Source of the DNA: a virus | Length of the DNA stretch: 29,965 nt | Direction: 5' to 3' (one strand) | IMG/VR virus record: IMGVR_UViG_3300017759_001836 | Location: 1-29,965 of that record | Shown here: positions 16,622-25,021 of the stretch, piece after piece | Layout of the letters: each line of letters begins with the position of its first letter | Position numbering within the stretch: position 1 is the stretch's first letter | Notes under the pieces: model-generated | What the model saw: the letters and a program-made list of their open reading frames with translations, nothing else | The model's database searches: none | Told to the model about the DNA's origin: nothing | Position numbers and translations under genes: made by a program

Positions 16622-17847
16622 ATTTCACAGAATTTTTACAAGAAGCCAGACAAGACAAGAATCTTCACTTAGAACATTTAGAAGATAATATCTTGAATCG
16701 TGGTGTCGCTGGCGCCAGAGAGTCAATCAACTTTTTACAATCGTTGAGAGATATGCTTGCAGGTAAATCATCATCTAAAATAAATGTTACAACAAAATGG
16801 GATGGTGCCCCAGCTGTTTTTGCTGGTATAAATCCTGCAAATGGTAAGTTCTTTGTTGGTACTAAATCAGTATTCAATATAACACCTAAATTAAACTACA
16901 CAGATAAAGATATAGATAAGAACCACCCAACTGGTGGTCTGAATGAAAAACTTAAAACAGCCTTGGCATTTATACCAAAACTTGGTATCAAAGGTGTATT
17001 ACAAGGCGACATGATGTTTACAAAAGGAGATATAAAGAAAGAAACGATTGAAGGTGAAAGATACATTACATTTCAACCAAATACTATTGTCTACGCTGTG
17101 CCAGAAAATTCTATCTTAGCTAAGAAAATGCAGGCCGCTCAACTAGGTATTGTTTTTCATACCTCCTACTCCGGTAGGACACTCAGCACAATGAAGCCAT
17201 CTTTTAACATAGACATTGGTAGATTACAACCAACAAAAGATGTTTGGTTTCGTGATGCTTCTTTCACCGACGCCTCTGGTACCGCCACATTTACAGAGGC
17301 TGAAACAAGACAGATTACAAATATACTCTCTCAGGCAGGTAGAACATTCAGAACAATTAGTCCATTAGTGTTAAATCGTTTATCACTTAATGATAAAATA
17401 TTGATGGAAATAAAAACATTTAATAATAAATCAGTTCGTGCAGGTCAAAAGATAAGAAACACAAATGTACATACAATAAACTTAATAAGATTTGTTGAAG
17501 ATAAATTAAATAAAGAAATACTTAAAGCAAAAAGAGCCGACACAAAAAGAAAAAGGCAAAAAGAAAAAAGTGAAATGATGAGATTTTTTAGATCATCAGC
17601 GATGCAGTTAGTACAGATATTCAATCTAATGAATCAAATTGTTGATGCTAAACTAATTATTATTCGTAAGTTACAAGAGATGCGACAAGTTACAAATTCA
17701 TTTGTTAGAACAGATGATGGTTTCAAGATTACAAACCCAGAAGGTTTTGTTGCAGTTGACAAATTATCTGGTGGTGCATTGAAACTTGTTGATAGATTAG
17801 AATTTTCACACCAAAACTTCACAGTTAAGAAACAATGGGATAAGTAA
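16618..17847 (+). CDS. Ligase/nucleotidyltransferase-fold protein with capsid-targeting-like N-terminus
   Basis: The 409-residue protein carries the motif set of covalent nucleotidyltransferases (DNA/RNA ligases and capping enzymes): motif I TTKWDGAP (lysine K60, KxDG), motif III VLQGDMMF (G130, D131), motif IIIa-like IVFHTSY, motif IV EGFV (E375) and motif V GALKLVD (K389). In this superfamily K60 would be adenylated. It matches a family widespread in T4-like marine phages that I believe is DUF6267. Motifs III and IV are separated by a long basic helical insert (KRADTKRKRQKEK). The N-terminus MNFTEFLQEA resembles the T4 capsid-targeting sequence, with a possible cleavage after E9. Substrate is unknown: it may seal DNA or RNA ends or modify another molecule. 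Confidence 0.65.
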   Translation: MNFTEFLQEARQDKNLHLEHLEDNILNRGVAGARESINFLQSLRDMLAGKSSSKINVTTKWDGAPAVFAGINPANGKFFVGTKSVFNITPKLNYTDKDIDKNHPTGGLNEKLKTALAFIPKLGIKGVLQGDMMFTKGDIKKETIEGERYITFQPNTIVYAVPENSILAKKMQAAQLGIVFHTSYSGRTLSTMKPSFNIDIGRLQPTKDVWFRDASFTDASGTATFTEAETRQITNILSQAGRTFRTISPLVLNRLSLNDKILMEIKTFNNKSVRAGQKIRNTNVHTINLIRFVEDKLNKEILKAKRADTKRKRQKEKSEMMRFFRSSAMQLVQIFNLMNQIVDAKLIIIRKLQEMRQVTNSFVRTDDGFKITNPEGFVAVDKLSGGALKLVDRLEFSHQNFTVKKQWDK

Positions 17848-17848
17848 A

Positions 17849-18142
17849 ATGGCATACGATATAGACAAAATATTACATGAGTATGGAGATATTGACTTTG
17901 GCTTTACAGCTGTTGATGAAACAGAATACGAACAAGTCAAAGAAAAATTAGAGAAGGAAAGTTACCAGAAAGACATAACAGTAGAGCAATATAAAGAAAG
18001 AATGAAAGATTTAGAACAAATAATTATGCCTTTCCTAACTAACCTATATAAATCCAGAGAACAGGCTTATATTCATTGGCCTAATCGTGGTAATTTATTA
18101 GAAAAACAAATGCAAAAAGTTTTAAAATTAACGAGAGGATAA
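17849..18142 (+). CDS. Conserved small phage protein
   Basis: This 97-residue acidic-basic helical protein has one base between the preceding stop and its ATG (17849). The C-terminus YIHWPNRGNLLEKQMQKVLKLTRG matches a segment common in T4-like marine phages ('i.WPnR...le.Qi.k.L.iTrg'); these proteins are of unknown function. The stop shares a base with the next ATG. It is probably made from the same late transcript as its neighbours. Confidence 0.7.
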   Translation: MAYDIDKILHEYGDIDFGFTAVDETEYEQVKEKLEKESYQKDITVEQYKERMKDLEQIIMPFLTNLYKSREQAYIHWPNRGNLLEKQMQKVLKLTRG

Positions 18143-19227
18143 TGAGTAATCCAAGAATCGCAAGGAAAAAAGGTCAACCAGCAAAATCTAAAAAGCACTC
18201 AGACCTCTACACAGACGAGGATCCGAAAGGAACAATCCACGGACTTAAATTCGCAAGTAAGTCTGATGCAGAAGCTTCAGTACGAAAGATTAAGTCAAGC
18301 GGACGATCCCACGCCCATAAGATTCAAGCAGCGATAGCTATGGAACAAAGAGCTAGAGTGATGGGTAAAACCGGTGCGGCTGCCGTATATCGTTCTTTCA
18401 TAAATTCTATGAAAAGAAAAACTAAAAAGATGAATGAAGCTGCATACAAAGGAAATTTAGGTGTTATGGAGTTAGTAAACTTCCATTCTAAGGCAACACC
18501 AGAACAAAAGAAACAATTAAGTTCACATATGAAGAATAAAAAACATAAAGAGTTTAGAGATTTAATTCATAGTGTTACTGGTGTAAAATTACATAAGAGT
18601 GTAAATGAAGATAGTTCACCATACAATGAGTGGACATATGCCGAACCTGTTAAGTATTCAAAGCATCTAACCAAAACATTTGGTCAACCTGATGAACTTA
18701 CTGGTGAAAGAGCAGTTTGGTATGGTAAAGATGGATTTAAAAGAATTGTGGTATTAGACGAACACATATTACATGGTTCTCCTGCACCACATTATGATTT
18801 TGTTTATAGTTACATTGATCTAAAAGTACCACATGAATTTGCAGAAGATATGGTAAACAGTAGTGAGTCAATACTTTTAGACTTTCTTAAAAACGAAGTT
18901 GGTGCAAGGTGTGGTTCACTTACAGCAAATGCAGTAACACTTAATTATGTTTTAGATGTAGTCGCAGGTCGAGTAAAACCAAGTAAGAAAGAGTATGAAA
19001 AAAGAATTTTAGAAATGAGAAAGATGTTTGAAACTGGTAAGACATACACAAATGATTGGTGGCCAGATGAAACAAAAGATGCAGACCCTAAGAACCCATA
19101 TTACAAAGAAGGATCAGTAGAAGAAGAATATGGTGCAGGTGAAGAAGGCACAAACAAGGTTGTAAAAAAATATATGAGTGATACACCTTTCTCAAAGATG
19201 AAAAAATTTAAGAACTATATAAAATAA
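18142..19227 (+). CDS. Two-part conserved phage protein with basic N-terminal domain
   Basis: The first about 95 residues of this 361-residue protein are basic and conserved-looking: KHSDLYTDEDPKGTIHGLKF, RSHAHKIQAAIAMEQRA and YRSFINSMKRK. They match a domain seen in many T4-like marine phages (I think DUF5824). A linker with KMNEA follows, then a second domain from about residue 160, with ERAVWYGKDGFKRIVVLDE and SPAPHYDFVYSY, a beta-rich unit of unknown role. The C-terminus is again lysine-rich. DNA coding for the first domain is clearly richer in G+C than the surroundings. Function is unknown; DNA binding in the virion is plausible from charge and position. Confidence 0.65.
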   Translation: MSNPRIARKKGQPAKSKKHSDLYTDEDPKGTIHGLKFASKSDAEASVRKIKSSGRSHAHKIQAAIAMEQRARVMGKTGAAAVYRSFINSMKRKTKKMNEAAYKGNLGVMELVNFHSKATPEQKKQLSSHMKNKKHKEFRDLIHSVTGVKLHKSVNEDSSPYNEWTYAEPVKYSKHLTKTFGQPDELTGERAVWYGKDGFKRIVVLDEHILHGSPAPHYDFVYSYIDLKVPHEFAEDMVNSSESILLDFLKNEVGARCGSLTANAVTLNYVLDVVAGRVKPSKKEYEKRILEMRKMFETGKTYTNDWWPDETKDADPKNPYYKEGSVEEEYGAGEEGTNKVVKKYMSDTPFSKMKKFKNYIK

Positions 19228-19243
19228 AAAACTGGAGTTTATT

Positions 19244-20116
19244 ATGAGAAATTTGATTATAGGTTGTGCTAGCAACTACGATTGGTCTACTTTACAATAT
19301 TGGTGTAACTCAATCAATCAATCTGGCTTTAAAGGTGACAAAGTTTTAGTCTTGATGAATTGTGATAAAGATACAGTTGTCAAAGTTGAACAGGCCGGTT
19401 TTAAAATCATAGGCTTCAACAAAGATAATGATGGTAATTTAGTGCATGACTCAAAAATGCCACCTCATGTTGAGAGATTTTTACATATTTACGAATACCT
19501 AAGAAGAGCAGAACCATATGATTGGGTTGTTACAACTGATGTAAAAGATGTAATCTTTCAAAGTGATCCATGTAAGTTTCTTGAAGATGAACTTTCAAAA
19601 AGCTATGAAAATGGTGACATCATGAGTGTATTACACGACTTAGCTTTTGCCTCAGAAAGTATATTATATAAAGATGAACCATGGGGTAATCAAAATCTAC
19701 TTGATACTTTTGGTCCTTATGTTCACGATATTTTCAAAGAGAATGAAATCTATAATGTAGGTGTTTTAGGTGGCACAGGTGAGGCTATGAAATCTTTGAT
19801 GATTAATATATTCTCAGCTTGTATGGGTAAACCAATATCAATTTGTGACCAATCTACATTTAACTTTATGATCTCACAACCCCCTTACAAAAGAACTTCA
19901 AAGTATTATAAGTCCGAAGATGGTTGGGCTTGCCAATTAGGCACGACTGTTGACCCAGCTAAGATAGAAGATTTTAAACCGAAACTATTAGAGAAATCAC
20001 CAATAATGGAAGCGGGCACAGTTAAAACTTCTACAGGAAAACCCTTTACAATTGTTCATCAATATGATAGGGTACCAGCATGGCGTCACATAATAGAAAT
20101 GAAATATGCAAAATGA
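19244..20116 (+). CDS. Glycosyltransferase-like protein
   Basis: This 290-residue protein begins NLIIGCASNYDWSTL and carries VVTTDVKDVIFQSDP, a DxxD metal-site variant like that of GT-A enzymes, followed by EIYNVGVLGGTGEAM and FTIVHQYDRVP (His and Asp near the end, as in GT8-like proteins). GGAG lies 9 bases before ATG 19244. It heads a run of eight tightly packed sugar-related genes. Donor and acceptor are unknown. The 16-base gap before it holds no clear late promoter (TATATAAAATA is only a loose match). Confidence 0.7.
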   Translation: MRNLIIGCASNYDWSTLQYWCNSINQSGFKGDKVLVLMNCDKDTVVKVEQAGFKIIGFNKDNDGNLVHDSKMPPHVERFLHIYEYLRRAEPYDWVVTTDVKDVIFQSDPCKFLEDELSKSYENGDIMSVLHDLAFASESILYKDEPWGNQNLLDTFGPYVHDIFKENEIYNVGVLGGTGEAMKSLMINIFSACMGKPISICDQSTFNFMISQPPYKRTSKYYKSEDGWACQLGTTVDPAKIEDFKPKLLEKSPIMEAGTVKTSTGKPFTIVHQYDRVPAWRHIIEMKYAK

Positions 20117-20820
20117 AAATAGCTTTATGTATATCTGGGCAACCTAGATGTTTTGAAAAAGGTTATGAATATCACTACAAAAACATCATAGAAAATAATG
20201 ATGTTGATGTTTTTATTCATACATGGAAATCTGCTAGTTTAAATGAGTTGATAGACCTTTACAGACCAAAAGGTAGTATGATAGAAGAGTCGGTGAAACC
20301 AAACTTATCAAAATATACAAGGGTACCACCGCCTCAACCAAATTGGAAGGTTAAGAATCCAGCTCTTTCAACTTATGCACAACTATATGCAATTAAAAAA
20401 TGTAATCAACTTAAAGTACAAGAAGAGATTAAAACTAAAATAGTTTATGATTGGGTCATACGTTCAAGATTTGATTTTGCAATTAATGTTCCTATACCTT
20501 TTGATGAACTAGATAATAATAAATTACATATACCAAATTGTAGAATGACACCCGAAAGAGATTTTGGTAATGACCAGTTTGCTTTTTCTGGTTCAAGAGT
20601 AATGAACGCCTATACTAAAGCATTTGATTATATTGATTATCATTATGACAAAGGCACACAAATGATGTGTGAAGATTTAATGAGTGCTAATTGGAAATAT
20701 CATGACATGATTGGTGAAAACTTAGTTTATTGTAACATCAATCATCCTTTTCCTCCAGGTAAATACAACGGAACTTGGCACTCTTTGATTAGAGAGGATT
20801 TTGAACAATGGGCAGTTTGA
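20113..20820 (+). CDS. Putative glycosyltransferase (second in cassette)
   Basis: This 235-residue protein starts at ATG 20113, overlapping the previous stop (ATGA); an upstream ATG at 20080 in the same frame lies inside the previous gene and is rejected. The N-terminus MKIALCISGQPR plus VDVFIHTW is typical of a phage and bacterial polysaccharide family whose members usually start 'kiAlCisGq.R'. YDWVIRSRFDFAI contains an RxRFD motif, and NDQFAFSGSRVM follows. It probably adds a sugar to a surface glycan. It overlaps the next gene by 13 bases. Confidence 0.65.
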   Translation: MKIALCISGQPRCFEKGYEYHYKNIIENNDVDVFIHTWKSASLNELIDLYRPKGSMIEESVKPNLSKYTRVPPPQPNWKVKNPALSTYAQLYAIKKCNQLKVQEEIKTKIVYDWVIRSRFDFAINVPIPFDELDNNKLHIPNCRMTPERDFGNDQFAFSGSRVMNAYTKAFDYIDYHYDKGTQMMCEDLMSANWKYHDMIGENLVYCNINHPFPPGKYNGTWHSLIREDFEQWAV

Positions 20821-21548
20821 TTATATGTATGGCTGGTTTAAATACTAGATTTCATGATGTTGGTTTTGATGTACCAAAATACTTATTACCATGGCGTGAT
20901 ACTTGTATTGTAGCCGCAATTGTTGATGAGTTTCAAAAAGATTATAAGTTTGATGATGTAATATTACTTGCAAATAAAAGAGATGAATATTTTAAAGACG
21001 ATTTAGTCAAAGAAATAAAAAAGATAGGTCTTTCAGAAAAGAATATACATTATGTTGGTGATACAAATGGTCAAGCACACACAGCTTATATTGGTGCGAC
21101 ATTAGTTAAAGATGAACAAAAACCAATATACATTCATAATGCAGATACATTTCTAACAAATAGAGATTTTAAAGATATAGAAGATAAGTTAATTGGCATA
21201 ACTGGTGCGAGAGCTTATGTTGATATATTTGTTGCAAATAATCCTAATTACTCATATGTCAAAAAAGAGGGTGAACATATTTTAGGTATAGTAGAGAAGG
21301 ATGTAATTTCACCATTTGCAAGTTCTGGTTTATATTGTTTTCATTCAGCTTGGGAATATAAAGATTGTTTTGAGAATATAAATAATTCTAAAGAGATATA
21401 CATAGCAGATATAATATCTAGTGTATTGGATATGAATAGTAAAGTTATGACAAATGAGTTAGTAACAAATCAAGAAACTATTGTTCTTGGTTCACCTGAA
21501 GAATATAGCATGGAATATACAAAATGGCAAATAAAGAAACGAAACTAA
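20808..21548 (+). CDS. Sugar-1-phosphate nucleotidyltransferase-like protein
   Basis: The 246-residue protein carries the nucleotidyltransferase signature MAGLNTRFHDVGFDVPKYLLP (M8 onward, with R14 and K24 as the nucleotide-contacting residues), then YIHNADTF, which supplies the metal-binding aspartate. ILGIVEKD and SSGLYCF fit the sugar-binding half. Such enzymes make NDP-sugars from sugar-1-phosphate and NTP. It overlaps both neighbours and sits just before a kinase and a cyclase, so its substrate may be the product of those enzymes. The nucleotide is unknown. Confidence 0.8.
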   Translation: MGSLIICMAGLNTRFHDVGFDVPKYLLPWRDTCIVAAIVDEFQKDYKFDDVILLANKRDEYFKDDLVKEIKKIGLSEKNIHYVGDTNGQAHTAYIGATLVKDEQKPIYIHNADTFLTNRDFKDIEDKLIGITGARAYVDIFVANNPNYSYVKKEGEHILGIVEKDVISPFASSGLYCFHSAWEYKDCFENINNSKEIYIADIISSVLDMNSKVMTNELVTNQETIVLGSPEEYSMEYTKWQIKKRN

Positions 21549-22498
21549 AAGGCGGGTCGTTAAGTTCAACAACTTTAATTGATTATGGCGACAAAAAGAT
21601 TGTAAGAAAAAAAGTATCTCTTTTTAAAGACCGTGAGTATGGTTATGTGAGATGGTATAGCCAACTTAAAAAACTACAAAAGTTTGAATCTGATTTACCA
21701 GGTTTATTTCCTAGAATCTTAAATGTATCTTGTGATGAACACAACGCATATTTTGATTTAGAGTATCTTCAAAACTACAAAAACATATCTGAAATATTAT
21801 CAGATGCAAGTTTAGCCGAATATGAGGTTGAAAAAATATACCATGCCTTTGTAACTGGTCTTAGAGCAATACATAAAATTTCATATGCACCTAATCCAGG
21901 AGCACCTCTTTTATATTTCAAAGAAGAGGTAGAACAAAAAATAGATGATGCTAATAAATTTGAAGCTTTTTTTAATTTCTATAATTTAGGAACATATGAG
22001 TATGATGGCCGGATAGTTCATGGTATCACTAATTACTTTGATGAACTTAGAAACTATTTTACTGAATTAGAATTAGAAAGTGAAGAGCAAATACATGGTA
22101 ATCCTACCCTTGAAAATACAATGTATTCTTTCGTAGATGATAAAGTTGTATTCATAGACCCATATGAAGAGAGTATAATTGATACTAAGTTTTTGGATTA
22201 TGCAATGGTTCTTCAAAGTAGTCGTAGTCATTATGAAATATATAATAAGGGTTTTGTTAGATATGAAGATGAAATGCCAATGATAATTATAGATGGTGTC
22301 ATACCAGAACCATTAAAACATTTTAATCATTTGTTTCAATCTGATTTGAAATCAGAAGATAAAAGACTTGTTGATATTTTAGAAGCTACACAATTCATTC
22401 GTATGTTACCATTTAAATGTGCAGCTGGTCATTTATCACACGCTAAATATTTTTATCTTCATGCCTGTAAACTATTGGGGAATTGTTTTAGTGAATAA
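21524..22498 (+). CDS. APH-type kinase-like protein with altered active site
   Basis: The 324-residue protein is built like aminoglycoside/choline phosphotransferases: TLIDYGDKKIVRKKV at the start (lysine K29 region), FDLEYLQNYKNIS (hinge), and the catalytic pair HGNPTLEN (H191-N198) and VFIDPYE (D212). In active members the first motif is HGDxxxxN; here the catalytic Asp is Asn193. The second Asp (metal binding) is kept. The protein may be a kinase with altered chemistry or may have lost activity. In a sugar cassette it would phosphorylate a sugar or cyclitol. It overlaps the nucleotidyltransferase gene by 25 bases and the cyclase by 8. Confidence 0.65.
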   Translation: MANKETKLKGGSLSSTTLIDYGDKKIVRKKVSLFKDREYGYVRWYSQLKKLQKFESDLPGLFPRILNVSCDEHNAYFDLEYLQNYKNISEILSDASLAEYEVEKIYHAFVTGLRAIHKISYAPNPGAPLLYFKEEVEQKIDDANKFEAFFNFYNLGTYEYDGRIVHGITNYFDELRNYFTELELESEEQIHGNPTLENTMYSFVDDKVVFIDPYEESIIDTKFLDYAMVLQSSRSHYEIYNKGFVRYEDEMPMIIIDGVIPEPLKHFNHLFQSDLKSEDKRLVDILEATQFIRMLPFKCAAGHLSHAKYFYLHACKLLGNCFSE

Positions 22499-23627
22499 TC
22501 TTTTAGTGAATTTTAATCAATCAAAAAGAACTTGGCAAGTAGATGCCTCCTTACCAATCTCATTTACAATACATTATTCAAAAGATATTTTTGATCCTAA
22601 AAATCATGACTTAATCAATTATAGTGATGGTAAAAGATCATTGATTATTTGTGATGAAACTGTATATGATTTGTATGGTGAACAAATCACAAATTATTTT
22701 ACTACGATAAAACAAGATTATGATCTATTGAATATTGGTTGTTCTGAAGCAAATAAAACATGGAACACAACAAATAAAATATTAGAGTTCTTTGAAGAAA
22801 ATGAAGTAGCAAGAAGAGAACCAATTATTGCAATAGGTGGTGGTGTTTTATTAGATATTGTTGGTTTTGCTTGTAGTATATTCAGAAGAGGGATACCTTA
22901 CATAAAAATACCAACAACTCTTTTGGCCATTGTAGATGCCTCAGTTGGTGTAAAAGTTGCAACAAATCATTTTGAAAGAAGAAATAGACTAGGTGCATAC
23001 TACCCACCAATTGCAACACTCATAGATAAAAAGTTTGTAAAGACTCAAGATGAAAGAGAAATAGTAAATGGTCTTGCAGAGATATTTAAATTAGCTGTAA
23101 TCAAATCTGAAGAATTATTTGATTTGATGGAAGAAAATAGTCATCAGTTAATTGAAGAGAAGTTTCAATATGGCGCTGTACCAGTTCGTGTAATCAATCT
23201 TGCTATAACAGAAATGATAGAAGAGTTATCACCTAATTTATGGGAAAAGAATTTAGATCGTTGTGTAGATTTTGGACATACATTTAGTCCACTTATAGAA
23301 ATGAGAAACATGGAATATTTGTTACATGGTGAAGCCGTAACATTAGATTGTTTGTTTAGTTCTTGTATTGCATATCATAGAAACTTACTTTCACATACAG
23401 ATTTGATGAGAATATTTAACTTAGCCAAAAATCTAAAATTACCTACAAGACATCCAGCTTTTATGAATAGTGATGAGATTAAAGAGTCATTATCTGATAC
23501 TATGAAACATAGAAATAATAAACAAAGAATACCGGTACCTGTGAGTATTGGTAATTATAAATTTATAAACGACCTTTCAGAACAAGATATACTCAAGGTT
23601 ACAAAAATTTATGAGGCACTTTCATGA
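22491..23627 (+). CDS. Sugar-phosphate cyclase, EEVS-like (AroB superfamily)
   Basis: The 378-residue protein is a dehydroquinate-synthase-superfamily enzyme. It has the NAD site IAIGGGVLLDIVGF (G116-G118) and zinc ligands E197 (GLAEIFK), H263 (FGHTFSP) and H279 (LLHGEAV). Several positions follow 2-epi-5-epi-valiolone synthase rather than 3-dehydroquinate synthase: CSIFRRGIPYIKIPTT, VGVKVATN with RRNRLGAYYPP (AroB has GGKTGIN and KN.IGAFYQP), and GHTFSP in place of GHTFGHAIE. EEVS cyclizes sedoheptulose-7-phosphate. The start is taken as GTG 22491, preceded by GGGG and overlapping the upstream stop; an ATG at 22419 would lie deep inside the kinase gene. A shikimate-type or other cyclase role remains possible. 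Confidence 0.75.
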   Translation: MNNLLVNFNQSKRTWQVDASLPISFTIHYSKDIFDPKNHDLINYSDGKRSLIICDETVYDLYGEQITNYFTTIKQDYDLLNIGCSEANKTWNTTNKILEFFEENEVARREPIIAIGGGVLLDIVGFACSIFRRGIPYIKIPTTLLAIVDASVGVKVATNHFERRNRLGAYYPPIATLIDKKFVKTQDEREIVNGLAEIFKLAVIKSEELFDLMEENSHQLIEEKFQYGAVPVRVINLAITEMIEELSPNLWEKNLDRCVDFGHTFSPLIEMRNMEYLLHGEAVTLDCLFSSCIAYHRNLLSHTDLMRIFNLAKNLKLPTRHPAFMNSDEIKESLSDTMKHRNNKQRIPVPVSIGNYKFINDLSEQDILKVTKIYEALS

Positions 23628-24322
23628 CTATAAAACCAAATATATTTAAGAAAAGAGTTTTAGTTACGGGTTCAACAAAAGGTATTGGTAGAGCCATAAC
23701 AGAAAAATTTTTAAATGAAGATTATGAGGTTGTAGGTTTTGCTAGAAGTGGTGCTAATAAATTAACTCACGAAAGTTATCAGCATTGTACTGCCGATATT
23801 GGAATTCCAGATATGGTTGAAGCTTTATCTCATAGATTATCCGATAAGAAGATTGATATATTGGTTAACAATGCAGCTGTTTTTGAATACAAACCTTTTG
23901 TTGATATGAATTGGCAAGAAATACAATACATGGTAGATGTTAATTTAAAAGGTGCTATGTATGTTACTAAGTATTTTTTACCTTTGATGAATGATGCCTC
24001 TAAAATATTTTTTATAAACTCAGTTGCAGGTCTTGAACAGTTAGAAAATCAATCTGTATATTGTGCAACAAAACATGGTCTTACAGCTTTTGCTGGTATT
24101 CTTGGTAAAGAATTAAAAGAAAGAAAAATTAAAGTAACAAGTATACATCCAGGTGGTGTCAATACACCAATGTGGAAAGACAATGTAGATTTTCACGATA
24201 AGTTAGATGAGTTATTGAGACCTGAAGATGTAGCAGATATGGTTTACTATATCTCACAACAACACTATAATGTAGAAACTAAAACAATTAAAATGTACCC
24301 AGAGATAGAATGGCATCAATAG
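23624..24322 (+). CDS. SDR-family oxidoreductase
   Basis: This 232-residue classical short-chain dehydrogenase has the cofactor loop TGSTKGIGR (T15-R23), NNAA in ILVNNAAVF, a catalytic serine in FINSVAG, and YxxxK in YCATK (Y146, K150), followed by IHPGGVNTPM. R11 and R23 near the cofactor loop would allow NADP(H). The enzyme likely oxidizes or reduces a sugar or cyclitol hydroxyl. It overlaps the cyclase by ATGA and is followed within the same transcript by a glycosyltransferase-like gene, so it should act on the cyclase product or a derivative. Confidence 0.9.
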   Translation: MTIKPNIFKKRVLVTGSTKGIGRAITEKFLNEDYEVVGFARSGANKLTHESYQHCTADIGIPDMVEALSHRLSDKKIDILVNNAAVFEYKPFVDMNWQEIQYMVDVNLKGAMYVTKYFLPLMNDASKIFFINSVAGLEQLENQSVYCATKHGLTAFAGILGKELKERKIKVTSIHPGGVNTPMWKDNVDFHDKLDELLRPEDVADMVYYISQQHYNVETKTIKMYPEIEWHQ

Positions 24323-25020
24323 TACCTGATAAGAATTTATTTATTGTAACTTCAGCTTTAGAACCTACAATTGGTGTGATAAGTAAAGAAGATAGATTTA
24401 AACAAACTATTGCAACTTTAGAAAATTTAAGAGAGAAAGTACCAAACGCCTTTATCTTATTTTCTGATGGTTCACCAGGTGCCTGTGATGATAATAGTAT
24501 GAAACAGATTGCTAAGTTTATTAACGGTGCTGTATATTGGGCCCATGATGAACAGATAAGAGAGTTATCTCAAACTGGTAGAAAGAGTGAGGCTGAAATT
24601 GCTCTATTACTCAAAACACTTTTCTTATTAAAACAACATCCAGATTTAAGTAAGTTAATGTATTCTGTAAAAAGAATTTTTAAGTATTCAGCTAGATCAT
24701 TACTACAAAATAAATTTAAAATCAGCATTTATGACAATGCTAAATTATATGGTAAATATGTTTTTAAAGAAAGATTACCAAGTTGGACAGATAAGAGTAT
24801 AACAGATCATTTATTCATTACTAGATTTTTTTCTTTATGTCCATCTTTGGTGGATGATTATATTAGAACTTTAAATAAGGCCCTAAACACTTGTATGACT
24901 CATGGTATAGATACAGAACACGCACACTTTAAAGAAACAAATAAAAAATATGTAGTAGAGCTTAGACGTATTCACGTTGAGGGTATTATGGCTGGAACTG
25001 GAAAAAAAGAGGAATATTGA
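24310..25020 (+). CDS. Unknown cassette protein, glycosyltransferase-like
   Basis: This 236-residue protein starts at ATG 24310, overlapping the SDR by 13 bases. It begins with a beta strand (NLFIVTSALEPT), then IATLENLREKVPNAFILFSDG, an arrangement like a GT-A N-terminus but without a clear DxD. RIFKYSARSLLQNKFKI resembles 'fKlSGRY.L...F' of glycan-related proteins in T4-like marine phages. EHAHFKE near the end may hold catalytic residues. I cannot name its substrate. Confidence 0.55.
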   Translation: MASIVPDKNLFIVTSALEPTIGVISKEDRFKQTIATLENLREKVPNAFILFSDGSPGACDDNSMKQIAKFINGAVYWAHDEQIRELSQTGRKSEAEIALLLKTLFLLKQHPDLSKLMYSVKRIFKYSARSLLQNKFKISIYDNAKLYGKYVFKERLPSWTDKSITDHLFITRFFSLCPSLVDDYIRTLNKALNTCMTHGIDTEHAHFKETNKKYVVELRRIHVEGIMAGTGKKEEY

Positions 25021-25021
25021 T

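Noticed and set aside
19211-19230. TATATAAAATA before the glycan cassette as a late promoter
   Set aside because: The core has an extra A relative to TATAAATA and lies inside the preceding coding region.
20080-20112. Extended start for the second glycosyltransferase
   Set aside because: It lies inside the previous gene; the family start motif MKIALCISGQPR and the ATGA overlap point to 20113.
21377-21384. Perfect TATAAATA inside the nucleotidyltransferase gene
   Set aside because: It is within coding sequence 140 bases before the next start, and such octamers occur by chance in AT-rich DNA. It may be weakly active but cannot be supported.
22419-22490. Upstream ATG start for the cyclase
   Set aside because: It would overlap 80 bases of the kinase gene and adds a hydrophobic stretch unlike the family; GTG 22491 has a G-rich ribosome site.
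22491-23627. Call as a shikimate-pathway 3-dehydroquinate synthase (aroB)
   Set aside because: The substrate-region segments follow EEVS, and no other shikimate gene is present. Kept as the alternative.
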